Assembly: GCA_947589575.1 (NCBI GenBank)
Contig: CANQBM010000013.1
Span: 1 to 40,143 of the forward strand
DNA: 40,143 nucleotides
Reading direction: 5' to 3'
Source of the DNA: an uncultured Clostridia bacterium
Lineage (GTDB): Bacteria > Bacillota > Clostridia > Oscillospirales > Acutalibacteraceae
The notes beneath the pieces were generated by a model. It was not told where the DNA came from and ran no database searches. It saw only the letters and a list, made by a program, of their open reading frames with translations. Shown one piece after another: positions 8,135 through 15,831 of the stretch. The stretch's first letter is position 1; every line of letters begins with the position of its first letter. A program made the position numbers and the translations under genes.

Positions 8135-10144
8135 ATGAATAATATGGCAAAGAACTGGAAATCAATTTTAATCTACTTATTGATTCCTGTGCTGCTTGTT
8201 GGTTCAATAATATTTTTTGCAAACCAGCAAACAAAGGTTGACGTTAAGTATTCACAGATTGTATCAATGTTTGAAAAAGGTGAAATTGCGGACTTCACCC
8301 TTGACCTTTCAAGCGGTAATCTTGTATACAAAACATTCAAGGAACCGAAAACGGAACAGAGATATTCCGTTCCTAATGTTACGATTTTCCTTGATGATAT
8401 AAGAGATGACGTTGAAAAGTTTAACTCTGATGCTAAAAACAAGAATAATATTATTGTATATGATTACAAAAAAGGCGCGTCTAACAACTGGCTTCTCAGT
8501 ATGCTGCCTACAATTCTGATGTTTGTTCTTATAGTAAGTCTGTTGATTTATGCTTTCAGAAAAATGAGCACGGCTATGAATAACGAAACAAACCGTACTC
8601 TCGGTTTCGGCAGAATAAGGACAAAGAATTTGGTAGATGACGAAAAGAGAAAAACTACCTTTAAAGATGTTGCGGGATGCGATGAAGAAAAGGAAGAGCT
8701 TGCGGAGCTTGTTGAATTTCTTAAAGACCCCGAAAGATTTACACAGCTTGGAGCAAGAATACCAAAGGGTGTTCTGTTGGTAGGACCTCCGGGTACAGGT
8801 AAAACTCTGCTTGCGCGCGCAGTCGCAGGCGAGGCGGGAGCGCCTTTCCTCTCAATTTCAGGCTCAGACTTTGTTGAAATGTATGTCGGTGTAGGCGCGT
8901 CGCGTGTCCGTGACCTTTTTGACCAGGCAAAGAAAAAGTCTCCTGCGATTGTATTTATTGATGAAATTGATGCTGTAGGACGCCAAAGAGGTACAGGAAT
9001 GGGCGGCGGTCATGACGAGCGTGAGCAGACGCTTAACCAGCTTCTTGTTGAAATGGACGGTTTCGGTTCAAATGAGGGCGTAATAATTATTGCGGCAACA
9101 AACCGCGCGGATGTTCTTGATCCGGCGCTTTTAAGACCGGGAAGATTTGACAGACAGGTAGCTGTCGGCAGACCTGACACTAAGGGCAGGGAAGAGATAC
9201 TAAAGGTTCATTCAAGGAACAAACCGTTAGGTCCTGACGTTGATCTTAAGAGTATTGCAAAGAGTACAATCGGATTTGTCGGAGCCGACCTTGAAAATCT
9301 TATGAATGAGGCTGCTATTCTTGCAGCGCGAAGAAAATACAAAGCAATAACAATGGCTGAAATTCAGGAGGCAATGGTTAAAGTGCTTATGGGTACTGAA
9401 AAGAAATCCCATAAGTACAGCGAAAAGGCTCTGAAGCTTACTGCCTTCCATGAATCCGGTCACGCTGTTGTATCATATTTTCTCGAAAATCATGATCCGG
9501 TTGAAGAAATTTCAATCATTCCGAGAGGTATCGGCGCCGGCGGTTATACTATGTATCAGCCGCAGGAGGAAAATTACGACTCCAAAAAGGATATGCTTGA
9601 TTCTCTCGTTTCTCTTCTCGGCGGACGTGTTGCCGAATCTATTACCATGGATGATATTTCAACAGGTGCGTCAAATGATATTGAACGCGCGTCTAATATT
9701 GCAAGAGAAATGGTAACCAGATACGGTATGAGCGATATTATAGGACCTATTAATTACGGTGGAGATCATCAAGAGGTATTTATCGGTCGTGATTACGGTC
9801 ATGTTAAAAATTACTCTGAAGAAACTGCCGCAAAGATTGATGAAGAAGTTTCACGTATTATTAATGACGCATATAAGAGAACGGAAGAAATCCTTAACGC
9901 GCACATTGATAAGCTGAAACTTGTTGCGGTTACACTTATGGAGAGGGAAAAAATCAGCAAAGAAGAGTTTATACAGCTTATGGAAAAGGGCTGTATTGAT
10001 GATAATGAAGAAGAAAACCACGATGACTCTGAAAAGTCAGACGCAGTTTCTGCTGATATTTCAATTGACAAATCTGTAGAGGAAACTTCTGACGAAATTA
10101 AGGATAACAACACGGAGTCCGGCGAAACACAAAATAATCAGTAA
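8135..10144 (+). CDS. ftsH: ATP-dependent zinc metalloprotease FtsH
   Basis: A 669-residue membrane-bound AAA+ protease that degrades misfolded membrane proteins and selected regulators. Two membrane helices (about 11-29 and 119-141) flank a small outer domain. The AAA module has Walker A GPPGTGKT (217-224), Walker B IVFIDEID (272-279) and RPGRFD. The protease site is HESGH (439-443), with a later [10 protein letters not shown] supplying the third zinc ligand. The tail from about 622 is acidic and Asp/Glu/Ser-rich. GGAGG sits 9 bases before the ATG, and the gene begins 3 bases after tilS. A perfect hairpin terminator closes the operon. Confidence 0.98.
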   Translation: MNNMAKNWKSILIYLLIPVLLVGSIIFFANQQTKVDVKYSQIVSMFEKGEIADFTLDLSSGNLVYKTFKEPKTEQRYSVPNVTIFLDDIRDDVEKFNSDAKNKNNIIVYDYKKGASNNWLLSMLPTILMFVLIVSLLIYAFRKMSTAMNNETNRTLGFGRIRTKNLVDDEKRKTTFKDVAGCDEEKEELAELVEFLKDPERFTQLGARIPKGVLLVGPPGTGKTLLARAVAGEAGAPFLSISGSDFVEMYVGVGASRVRDLFDQAKKKSPAIVFIDEIDAVGRQRGTGMGGGHDEREQTLNQLLVEMDGFGSNEGVIIIAATNRADVLDPALLRPGRFDRQVAVGRPDTKGREEILKVHSRNKPLGPDVDLKSIAKSTIGFVGADLENLMNEAAILAARRKYKAITMAEIQEAMVKVLMGTEKKSHKYSEKALKLTAFHESGHAVVSYFLENHDPVEEISIIPRGIGAGGYTMYQPQEENYDSKKDMLDSLVSLLGGRVAESITMDDISTGASNDIERASNIAREMVTRYGMSDIIGPINYGGDHQEVFIGRDYGHVKNYSEETAAKIDEEVSRIINDAYKRTEEILNAHIDKLKLVAVTLMEREKISKEEFIQLMEKGCIDDNEEENHDDSEKSDAVSADISIDKSVEETSDEIKDNNTESGETQNNQ

Positions 10145-10153
10145 CATAATGAT

Positions 10154-10187
10154 GACGGCAGTACAATTACTGCCGTCTGTTTTTATG
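10154..10187 (+). terminator. Terminator of the rnj-ftsH operon
   Basis: GACGGCAGTA (10154-10163) and TACTGCCGTC (10168-10177) form a perfect 10-bp stem with loop CAAT, followed by TGTTTTTATG. The next promoter's -35 box starts only 15 bases after the stem. Confidence 0.9.
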
Positions 10188-10191
10188 TTTC

Positions 10192-10220
10192 TTGACTTTT
10201 TGCACAAGATATTGTATGAT
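10192..10220 (+). promoter_or_regulatory. Promoter of the topoisomerase operon
   Basis: TTGACT (10192-10197), 17-bp spacer, TATGAT (10215-10220). It lies between the ftsH terminator and the GGAGGG site of the first topoisomerase gene, giving a short leader. Confidence 0.8.
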
Positions 10221-10257
10221 AACACAGAAAATGAACTTCTGCTTCGGAGGGAAAATT

Positions 10258-12237
10258 TTGGCTAAGAAAAAAGAGTATGGAAATGAGAGCATAAAAGCCT
10301 TGAAGGGCGCAGACAGAGTCCGTAAAAGACCGGCAGTTATATTTGGTTCGGACGGACTTGAAGGCTGTCAGCACGCTGTATTTGAAATAATGTCCAACTC
10401 CATTGATGAGGCGAGAGAGGGATTCGGAAACAAAATAGTTGTCACCAGGTTTCTTGACGGTTCGGTTGAGGTGCAGGATTTTGGTCGCGGTATTCCGGTT
10501 GATTATAATAAAAATGAGGACAAGTATAACTGGGAACTTCTGTTTTGCGAAATGTACGCGGGCGGTAAGTACGATACCGACGGTGAAAATTATGAATTTT
10601 CGTTAGGACTTAACGGCTTAGGTCTTTGCGCTACACAGTATGCGTCTGAATATATGGACGCTGAAGTGCATACAGGAGGGTATAAATATACTCTTCACTT
10701 TGAGAAAGGCGAAAATATCGGTGGTCTTGTAAAGGAAAAATACGACAAGAAAGACACCGGTACACGTATCAGATGGAAACCCGACCTTAATGTTTTTACT
10801 GATATTAATATACCTCTTGAGTATTATCAGGACACAATAAAAAAGCAGGCTATAGTTAATGACGGAATCAAATTTATTCTGAAAAATCAGATTAGCTCCG
10901 CTAAATTTGATACTGTTGAATACTGTTATAATGACGGTATAATGGACTATGTAAAAGAGCTCTCGGCTGATACCGCTTTCACCACTCCGCAGTACTGGGA
11001 GTGCGAGAGAAAGGGCAGAGACCGTGAAGACCTTCCGGATTATAAGCTTAAAATCAAAACGGCGCTCTGCTTTTCGCTGAAAACCCAGCTTAAAGAGTAT
11101 TTTCATAATTCCAGCTTTCTTGAACACGGCGGCGCTCCCGAAAAAGCATTTAAAAGCGCGTTTGTTAATCAGATTAACGCATATTTAAAAGCAAATAACA
11201 AGTATTCAAAAACCGACGGACAGATTAATATTCAGGATATAGAGGACTGCATAATTTTTGTTGTATCGTCTTTTTCAACCCAGACATCCTATGAAAACCA
11301 AACTAAAAAGGCTATAACAAATAAGTTCATACAGGATGCAATGACTGACTTTTTCCGCAAGCAGTTAGAGGTTTATTTTATCGAAAATAAGGTTGATGCC
11401 GATAAAATTTCAAACCAGGTGCTCATTAATATGCGCGCAAGGATTAAGGCGGAAAACACGAGAAAGACGCTTAAAACCTCTCTTCAGTCAAAAATGGATA
11501 TGACAAACCGTATCCAAAAGTTTGTTGACTGCCGTTCTAAAGACATCAATGAACGTGAAATATTTATTGTTGAGGGTGACTCGGCTCTCGGCGCATGCAA
11601 GCAGGCGAGAGACGCGTCTTTTCAAGCCGTTATCCCTGTGCGCGGTAAAATTCTTAATTGCCTGAAATCTGATTACGACAAGATATTTAAAAACGATATT
11701 ATTACCGATTTAATAAAAGTTCTCGGCTGCGGTGTTGAAGTAAAAAGCAAGGCGGCAAAAGACCTTTCATTGTTTGATATGAGCAATCTCCGATGGTCAA
11801 AGGTTCTTATTTGTACCGATGCCGATGTTGACGGCTTTCAGATAAGGACGTTGATTCTTACAATGATTTACCGCCTTATGCCAAAGCTCATTGAAGCGGG
11901 TAAAGTATATATTGCCGAATCGCCGCTTTATGAAGTTACTTGTAAAGACCAAACATATTTTGCTTATAACGAAATGGAAATGGACGAAATAAAAAAAGAA
12001 ATCGGTGATAAAAAGTATACTGTACAACGTTCAAAAGGACTTGGTGAAAATGAGGCTGAAATGATGGCCTTAACCACAATGAACCCGGCAACAAGACGTC
12101 TTATTAAGGTTACACCCGACGAGGCTGAAAAAACTTCACAAATTTTTGATTTGCTCTTAGGCGATAATCTTGACGGACGTAAGGAATATATTTCGGATTA
12201 CGGACATCTCTACTTGGATGCAGCCGATGTAAGCTAA
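10258..12237 (+). CDS. Divergent type IIA topoisomerase subunit B (ParE/GyrB-like)
   Basis: A 659-residue ATPase and TOPRIM subunit of a type IIA DNA topoisomerase. The start is TTG at 10258, five bases after GGAGGG; the longer frame to 10192 starts inside the promoter. ATP-site residues are kept: E43 and N47 (FEIMSNSIDEA), D74 (VQDFGRGIPVD) and K350 (ENQTK). TOPRIM metal residues are kept: EGDSALG (439-445) and DADVDG (521-526). Family signatures are altered: GLNGLG replaces GLHGVG, SALG replaces SAGG, and DGFQIRT replaces DG.HIRT. Together with its A partner it probably acts as topoisomerase IV or a gyrase paralogue; which one cannot be settled here. The partner gene starts 15 bases later. 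Confidence 0.88.
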   Translation: MAKKKEYGNESIKALKGADRVRKRPAVIFGSDGLEGCQHAVFEIMSNSIDEAREGFGNKIVVTRFLDGSVEVQDFGRGIPVDYNKNEDKYNWELLFCEMYAGGKYDTDGENYEFSLGLNGLGLCATQYASEYMDAEVHTGGYKYTLHFEKGENIGGLVKEKYDKKDTGTRIRWKPDLNVFTDINIPLEYYQDTIKKQAIVNDGIKFILKNQISSAKFDTVEYCYNDGIMDYVKELSADTAFTTPQYWECERKGRDREDLPDYKLKIKTALCFSLKTQLKEYFHNSSFLEHGGAPEKAFKSAFVNQINAYLKANNKYSKTDGQINIQDIEDCIIFVVSSFSTQTSYENQTKKAITNKFIQDAMTDFFRKQLEVYFIENKVDADKISNQVLINMRARIKAENTRKTLKTSLQSKMDMTNRIQKFVDCRSKDINEREIFIVEGDSALGACKQARDASFQAVIPVRGKILNCLKSDYDKIFKNDIITDLIKVLGCGVEVKSKAAKDLSLFDMSNLRWSKVLICTDADVDGFQIRTLILTMIYRLMPKLIEAGKVYIAESPLYEVTCKDQTYFAYNEMEMDEIKKEIGDKKYTVQRSKGLGENEAEMMALTTMNPATRRLIKVTPDEAEKTSQIFDLLLGDNLDGRKEYISDYGHLYLDAADVS

Positions 12238-12252
12238 TGGAGGGAAATTATT

Positions 12253-14493
12253 TTGCCTAAAAGAAAAAAAGATATTGAAACTAAGAATAATAATCCTCTT
12301 GCTGATAATGTTCATATTAAGGGCGCCGGTTCAGTACAGGACGAGGTGATAACCGATACGCTGAAAAGTAACTATATGCCGTATGCTATGAGCGTTATTT
12401 TATCGCGCGCAATTCCAGAAATCGACGGCTTAAAGCCTTCTCACAGAAAGCTTCTTTATACGATGTACACAATGGGACTTCTTCAGGACGGTACAATTAA
12501 AAGCGCAAATATAGTCGGCAGAACCATGCAGCTTAATCCTCACGGTGATGCCGCTATATATGATACTATGGTAAGACTTTCACGTGGAAATGAGGCTTTG
12601 CTTTATCCGTTTGTTGAATCAAAGGGTAACTTCGGTAAGGCTTACAGCAGAAATATGATGTACGCCGCTTCGCGTTATACCGAGGCAAAGCTTGCGCCTA
12701 TTTGCCACGAGCTTTTTGACGATATAAAATCCGATACGGTTGACTTTGTAGACAACTATGATAATACTATGAAGGAGCCAACTTTACTTCCGGTTACTTT
12801 TCCAACCATACTTTGCAATGTCACAACAGGTATTGCCGTAGGTATGGCTTCTTCGATTGCGTCGTTTAATCTTAAGGAGATTTGTGATACAACCACCGCT
12901 TTGATGAAAAATCCCGACCATATTGTGTCGGATACTCTGATTGCTCCCGATTTTGTCGGAGGCGGATATATCATTTACGACAAGGACGAGCTTGATAAGA
13001 TTTATGACACGGGTAGAGGCTCTGTTAAGGTTCGCGCGCGATATACGTATGATAAAAAATTTAACTGTATTGATATTACTCAAATTCCGCCTACCACCAC
13101 TTCGGAGGCAGTTATTGATAAGATAATTGAGCTTGTAAAGTCAAATAAAATTAAGGAAATAAGCGATATTCGTGATGAAACCGATTTGTCTGGTCTTAAG
13201 ATTACGGTTGACCTTAAACGAGGCGTCAATCCCGACGCATTTATGGCTAAACTGTATAAGATGACACCTTTGCAGGATTCATTCAGCTGTAATTTTAATG
13301 TTCTTATCAAAGGCAGACCTATGGTGCTCGGTGTTAAGGGCATACTGCTTGAGTGGATTGATTTCAGGCTTGAATGTATTAGGCGGAGAATTAATTTTAA
13401 TCTTGACAGGAAGAGAAAACAGCTTCATTTACTTAAGGGCCTTTCAAAAATTTTACTTGATATTGATAAGGCAATAAAAATTGTCCGTGAAACTGAAAGT
13501 GAATCAGAGGTGGTTCCAAACCTTATGATTGGCTTTGGCATTGACGAAACGCAGGCTGAGTATGTTGCTGAAATCAAGCTACGTCATTTAAATCGTGAAT
13601 ATATACTTAAGCGTATTAAGGATATAGAACAGCTTGAAAGCGATATAGCGGAGCTTGAGGATATTCTATCAAGTAAAAATAAAATGAAGAAAATCATCAT
13701 TAAAGAGCTTGACGAGGTTGCCAAAAAGTATGACACGGGCAGAAAATGCGAGGTGCTGTATGACGTACAGGAGGAGGACGCTGCGCAAACGGTTGAGATT
13801 TCCGATTATCCTGTAACATTGTTCTTATCTGAACAGGGATACCTCAAGAAGATTAAAACAGCAAATCTGCGTATGAGCGGTGAGCAGAAACTCAAAGAGG
13901 GAGATAAAATGCTCCCCGAAATTGAATGTTCTAACAAAGACGAACTTCTGTTCTTCACAAATATTAAGCAGGTTTATAAATCTAAGGTTGATGATTTTTC
14001 TGATACGAAGGCGTCTGTTTTAGGTGAGTACGTACCGTCAAAGCTTGAAATGGGCGAAGAAGAACAGGTCGTTTATATGGCTGTGCTCGGTGAATACAGC
14101 GGTTATATGATTTTTGTTTTTGAAAACGGTAAGCTTGCAAAGGTGGATGTTTCTGCATACGCAACAAAGACTAACAGAAAGAAACTGATTAACGCTTATT
14201 CGGATAAATCTCCACTTATCCAAGCGCTTTATATAAAAGAAGATACCGATATAGTTCTCTGCTCTTCAAGCGGCAGGAGACTTCTTGTAAATACAGCGGG
14301 TATTCTTCCGAAGGCGACTAAGGACACACAGGGTATATCGGCTATGAAACTCAAAAAGACGCATAAAATAACTTCCGTTCATATTTACACACCGGGTGAG
14401 TTTGAAAAGGAATGGAGATTCAGAGCGAAAAATCTTCCTGCCGCCGGAGCTCTTTTGAGCGAAAACGATATTGCCGAACAAATTACTTTTTAA
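12253..14493 (+). CDS. Divergent type IIA topoisomerase subunit A (ParC/GyrA-like)
   Basis: This 746-residue DNA-cutting subunit forms the covalent tyrosine link during strand passage. It begins with TTG (12253), 8 bases after GGAGGG. The catalytic pair is R141-Y142 (AASRYTEAKLAP). The quinolone-determining loop reads NPHGDAAIYDTMVRL, so the position matching GyrA Ser83 is Ala100 while Asp87 is kept as D104. KGNFGKAYSRN and the opening YAMSVILSRAIPEIDGLKPSHRKLLY are family-typical. A coiled coil runs around 385-500. The C-terminal part (about 500-746) has beta-propeller-like repeats, but no QRRGG(K/R)G GyrA box is seen, which favours a topoisomerase IV-type role. It is co-transcribed with the B subunit. 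Confidence 0.88.
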   Translation: MPKRKKDIETKNNNPLADNVHIKGAGSVQDEVITDTLKSNYMPYAMSVILSRAIPEIDGLKPSHRKLLYTMYTMGLLQDGTIKSANIVGRTMQLNPHGDAAIYDTMVRLSRGNEALLYPFVESKGNFGKAYSRNMMYAASRYTEAKLAPICHELFDDIKSDTVDFVDNYDNTMKEPTLLPVTFPTILCNVTTGIAVGMASSIASFNLKEICDTTTALMKNPDHIVSDTLIAPDFVGGGYIIYDKDELDKIYDTGRGSVKVRARYTYDKKFNCIDITQIPPTTTSEAVIDKIIELVKSNKIKEISDIRDETDLSGLKITVDLKRGVNPDAFMAKLYKMTPLQDSFSCNFNVLIKGRPMVLGVKGILLEWIDFRLECIRRRINFNLDRKRKQLHLLKGLSKILLDIDKAIKIVRETESESEVVPNLMIGFGIDETQAEYVAEIKLRHLNREYILKRIKDIEQLESDIAELEDILSSKNKMKKIIIKELDEVAKKYDTGRKCEVLYDVQEEDAAQTVEISDYPVTLFLSEQGYLKKIKTANLRMSGEQKLKEGDKMLPEIECSNKDELLFFTNIKQVYKSKVDDFSDTKASVLGEYVPSKLEMGEEEQVVYMAVLGEYSGYMIFVFENGKLAKVDVSAYATKTNRKKLINAYSDKSPLIQALYIKEDTDIVLCSSSGRRLLVNTAGILPKATKDTQGISAMKLKKTHKITSVHIYTPGEFEKEWRFRAKNLPAAGALLSENDIAEQITF

Positions 14494-14509
14494 CAAACAA
14501 AAAAAGTAC

Positions 14510-14538
14510 TTGCAATATTAATGGTCTTATGATATAAT
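14510..14538 (+). promoter_or_regulatory. Promoter of secG
   Basis: TTGCAA (14510-14515), 17-bp spacer, TATAAT (14533-14538). It is followed by a GGAGG site 11 bases before the secG ATG. No good terminator separates it from the upstream topoisomerase gene. Confidence 0.75.
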
Positions 14539-14572
14539 TCATAAGTAATTTATCGAAATCGGAGGAACTAAA

Positions 14573-14824
14573 ATGTCCTGGTATCATTATGTATTCGGAG
14601 CTGTATTGATTTTAGCATCTATTATTATAACTATTGTAGTTCTTATGCAGGAGGGTCGTTCTCAGAATCTTTCAGGCGCGATCGCCGGTGGCGCTGAAAC
14701 CTTCCTCGGCAAATCAAAGGGCAGAACGATTGAAGCAAAGCTTGAAAAAATAACAAAATGGTTGATTGTTGGATTCTTTGTTATTGTGCTTGCAGCATTT
14801 CTTGTTATCCTGTTTATAGGCTGA
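14573..14824 (+). CDS. secG: Preprotein translocase subunit SecG
   Basis: An 83-residue small subunit of the SecYEG export channel. Two membrane helices (about 4-25 and 61-82) flank a loop with the conserved pattern QEGRSQNLSGAIAGGAETF, then GKSKGRTIEAKLEKITKW. Length and layout are normal. The start has CGGAGGAACTAAA before the ATG and its own consensus promoter. In many Firmicutes secG is followed by rnr (RNase R) and smpB; here it is followed by a strong terminator and an exonuclease gene instead. Confidence 0.95.
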   Translation: MSWYHYVFGAVLILASIIITIVVLMQEGRSQNLSGAIAGGAETFLGKSKGRTIEAKLEKITKWLIVGFFVIVLAAFLVILFIG

Positions 14825-14836
14825 GATTTTTAAGAA

Positions 14837-14868
14837 TTAACCTTGCGTTACGCAAGGTTAATTTTTTT
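14837..14868 (+). terminator. Strong terminator after secG
   Basis: TTAACCTTGCG (14837-14847) and CGCAAGGTTAA (14851-14861) form a perfect 11-bp stem with loop TTA, followed directly by seven T. The next start codon is only 10 bases after the T-run, leaving no room for a separate promoter. Confidence 0.92.
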
Positions 14869-14878
14869 GGAATGTATT

Positions 14879-15742
14879 ATGAATTATATTATTTTTGATT
14901 TTGAATGGAACAATGCCTATAACTATAAAACTAAAAAAGGTATGAATGAGATTATAGAAATAGGCGCTGTCAAGCTGAACAGTTACCTTGAGATAGTTGA
15001 CACTTTTAAACAGCTGATTAAACCGAGAGTCAGTAAAAAACTCGGCACCAGATTTAAAAATCTTACCAATATTACTATGGATGAAATTAACGAAAAGGGC
15101 ATTGATTTTGATGACGCCTTTTCTGATTTTGCACGCTGGAGCAGGGGTGACAATACTGTATTTCTAAGCTGGTCACAAAGCGATTTGTATACCCTTGTCG
15201 ATAATTTCGTTAAGTTTAAAGGAACAACATATGTTGATTTTATGGAAAACTACGCGGATGTTCAGAAATATTGTATGCAGTTTATTGATAACCATGACGG
15301 AAATCAGATAAGCTTGAGTCATTGTGCCAGTCTTTTTGAAATTGATTTGTCCGACAAGTCGCTCCACAGAGCCCTTGAGGATTGTTATGCGGAGGCTTAT
15401 TGTTTTAGAAAGGTGTTTGATAAAAAAAGGTTTTTACCGTTTATTAACCGCTGTGACAGAGCATTTTTTGAAAAACTGGTATTTAAGCCGTATTTTCTTA
15501 CTGATAAAAATATTGAATTTAATGTTAATGACGTTAAATTATCGTGTCCCAAATGCAGCGCAACGGTTGAGCCTTTAAATGAATATGATTTTGCAAACAA
15601 AACCTTTAAGGCCGCCGGGCAGTGTAAAAAGTGCAGTGCAAAGTTCTGGATATTTATTAGAGCAAAGAAAACATATGATGAAATTGTTGTTTCAAAAAGA
15701 CTTGTTGAAATTAATAAAAAGCGTGCAAAGCACATAAATTAA
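14879..15742 (+). CDS. DEDDh 3'-5' exonuclease with C-terminal zinc ribbon
   Basis: A 287-residue exonuclease of the DnaQ/KapD type. The metal-binding residues are all visible: D7 and E9 (IIFDFEW), D102 (WSQSDL), H163 and D168 (LHRALEDC), with the order D-E-D-H-D. Such enzymes trim DNA or RNA from the 3' end; the substrate is unknown. After a linker of about 40 residues comes a zinc ribbon, C223-x2-C226 and C249-x2-C252, then a basic tail, which suggests nucleic-acid binding. The frame is open to 14843, but that start lies within the terminator stem; the ATG at 14879 gives the expected N-terminus. Its ribosome site is weak (GGA). It is probably expressed by read-through from secG. Confidence 0.82.
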   Translation: MNYIIFDFEWNNAYNYKTKKGMNEIIEIGAVKLNSYLEIVDTFKQLIKPRVSKKLGTRFKNLTNITMDEINEKGIDFDDAFSDFARWSRGDNTVFLSWSQSDLYTLVDNFVKFKGTTYVDFMENYADVQKYCMQFIDNHDGNQISLSHCASLFEIDLSDKSLHRALEDCYAEAYCFRKVFDKKRFLPFINRCDRAFFEKLVFKPYFLTDKNIEFNVNDVKLSCPKCSATVEPLNEYDFANKTFKAAGQCKKCSAKFWIFIRAKKTYDEIVVSKRLVEINKKRAKHIN

Positions 15743-15773
15743 TATTTGATTACAAATGTTTACAATTTACCCC

Positions 15774-15802
15774 TTTATTTATTTTTTAATTTGTATTATA
15801 AT
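15774..15802 (+). promoter_or_regulatory. Possible promoter of the penicillin-binding protein gene
   Basis: TATAAT (15797-15802) is a perfect -10 box, 16 bases before the ribosome site. At 17-bp spacing the -35 is only TTTATT (15774-15779), so the assignment is tentative. Nothing else was recognised in the 89-base gap. Confidence 0.4.
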
Positions 15803-15831
15803 TAATAAAATGATTTTACGGAGGTATGAAA

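Noticed and set aside
10618-11127. 169-residue minus-strand open frame
   Set aside because: It lies wholly opposite the topoisomerase B gene, with unnatural composition and no start signal.
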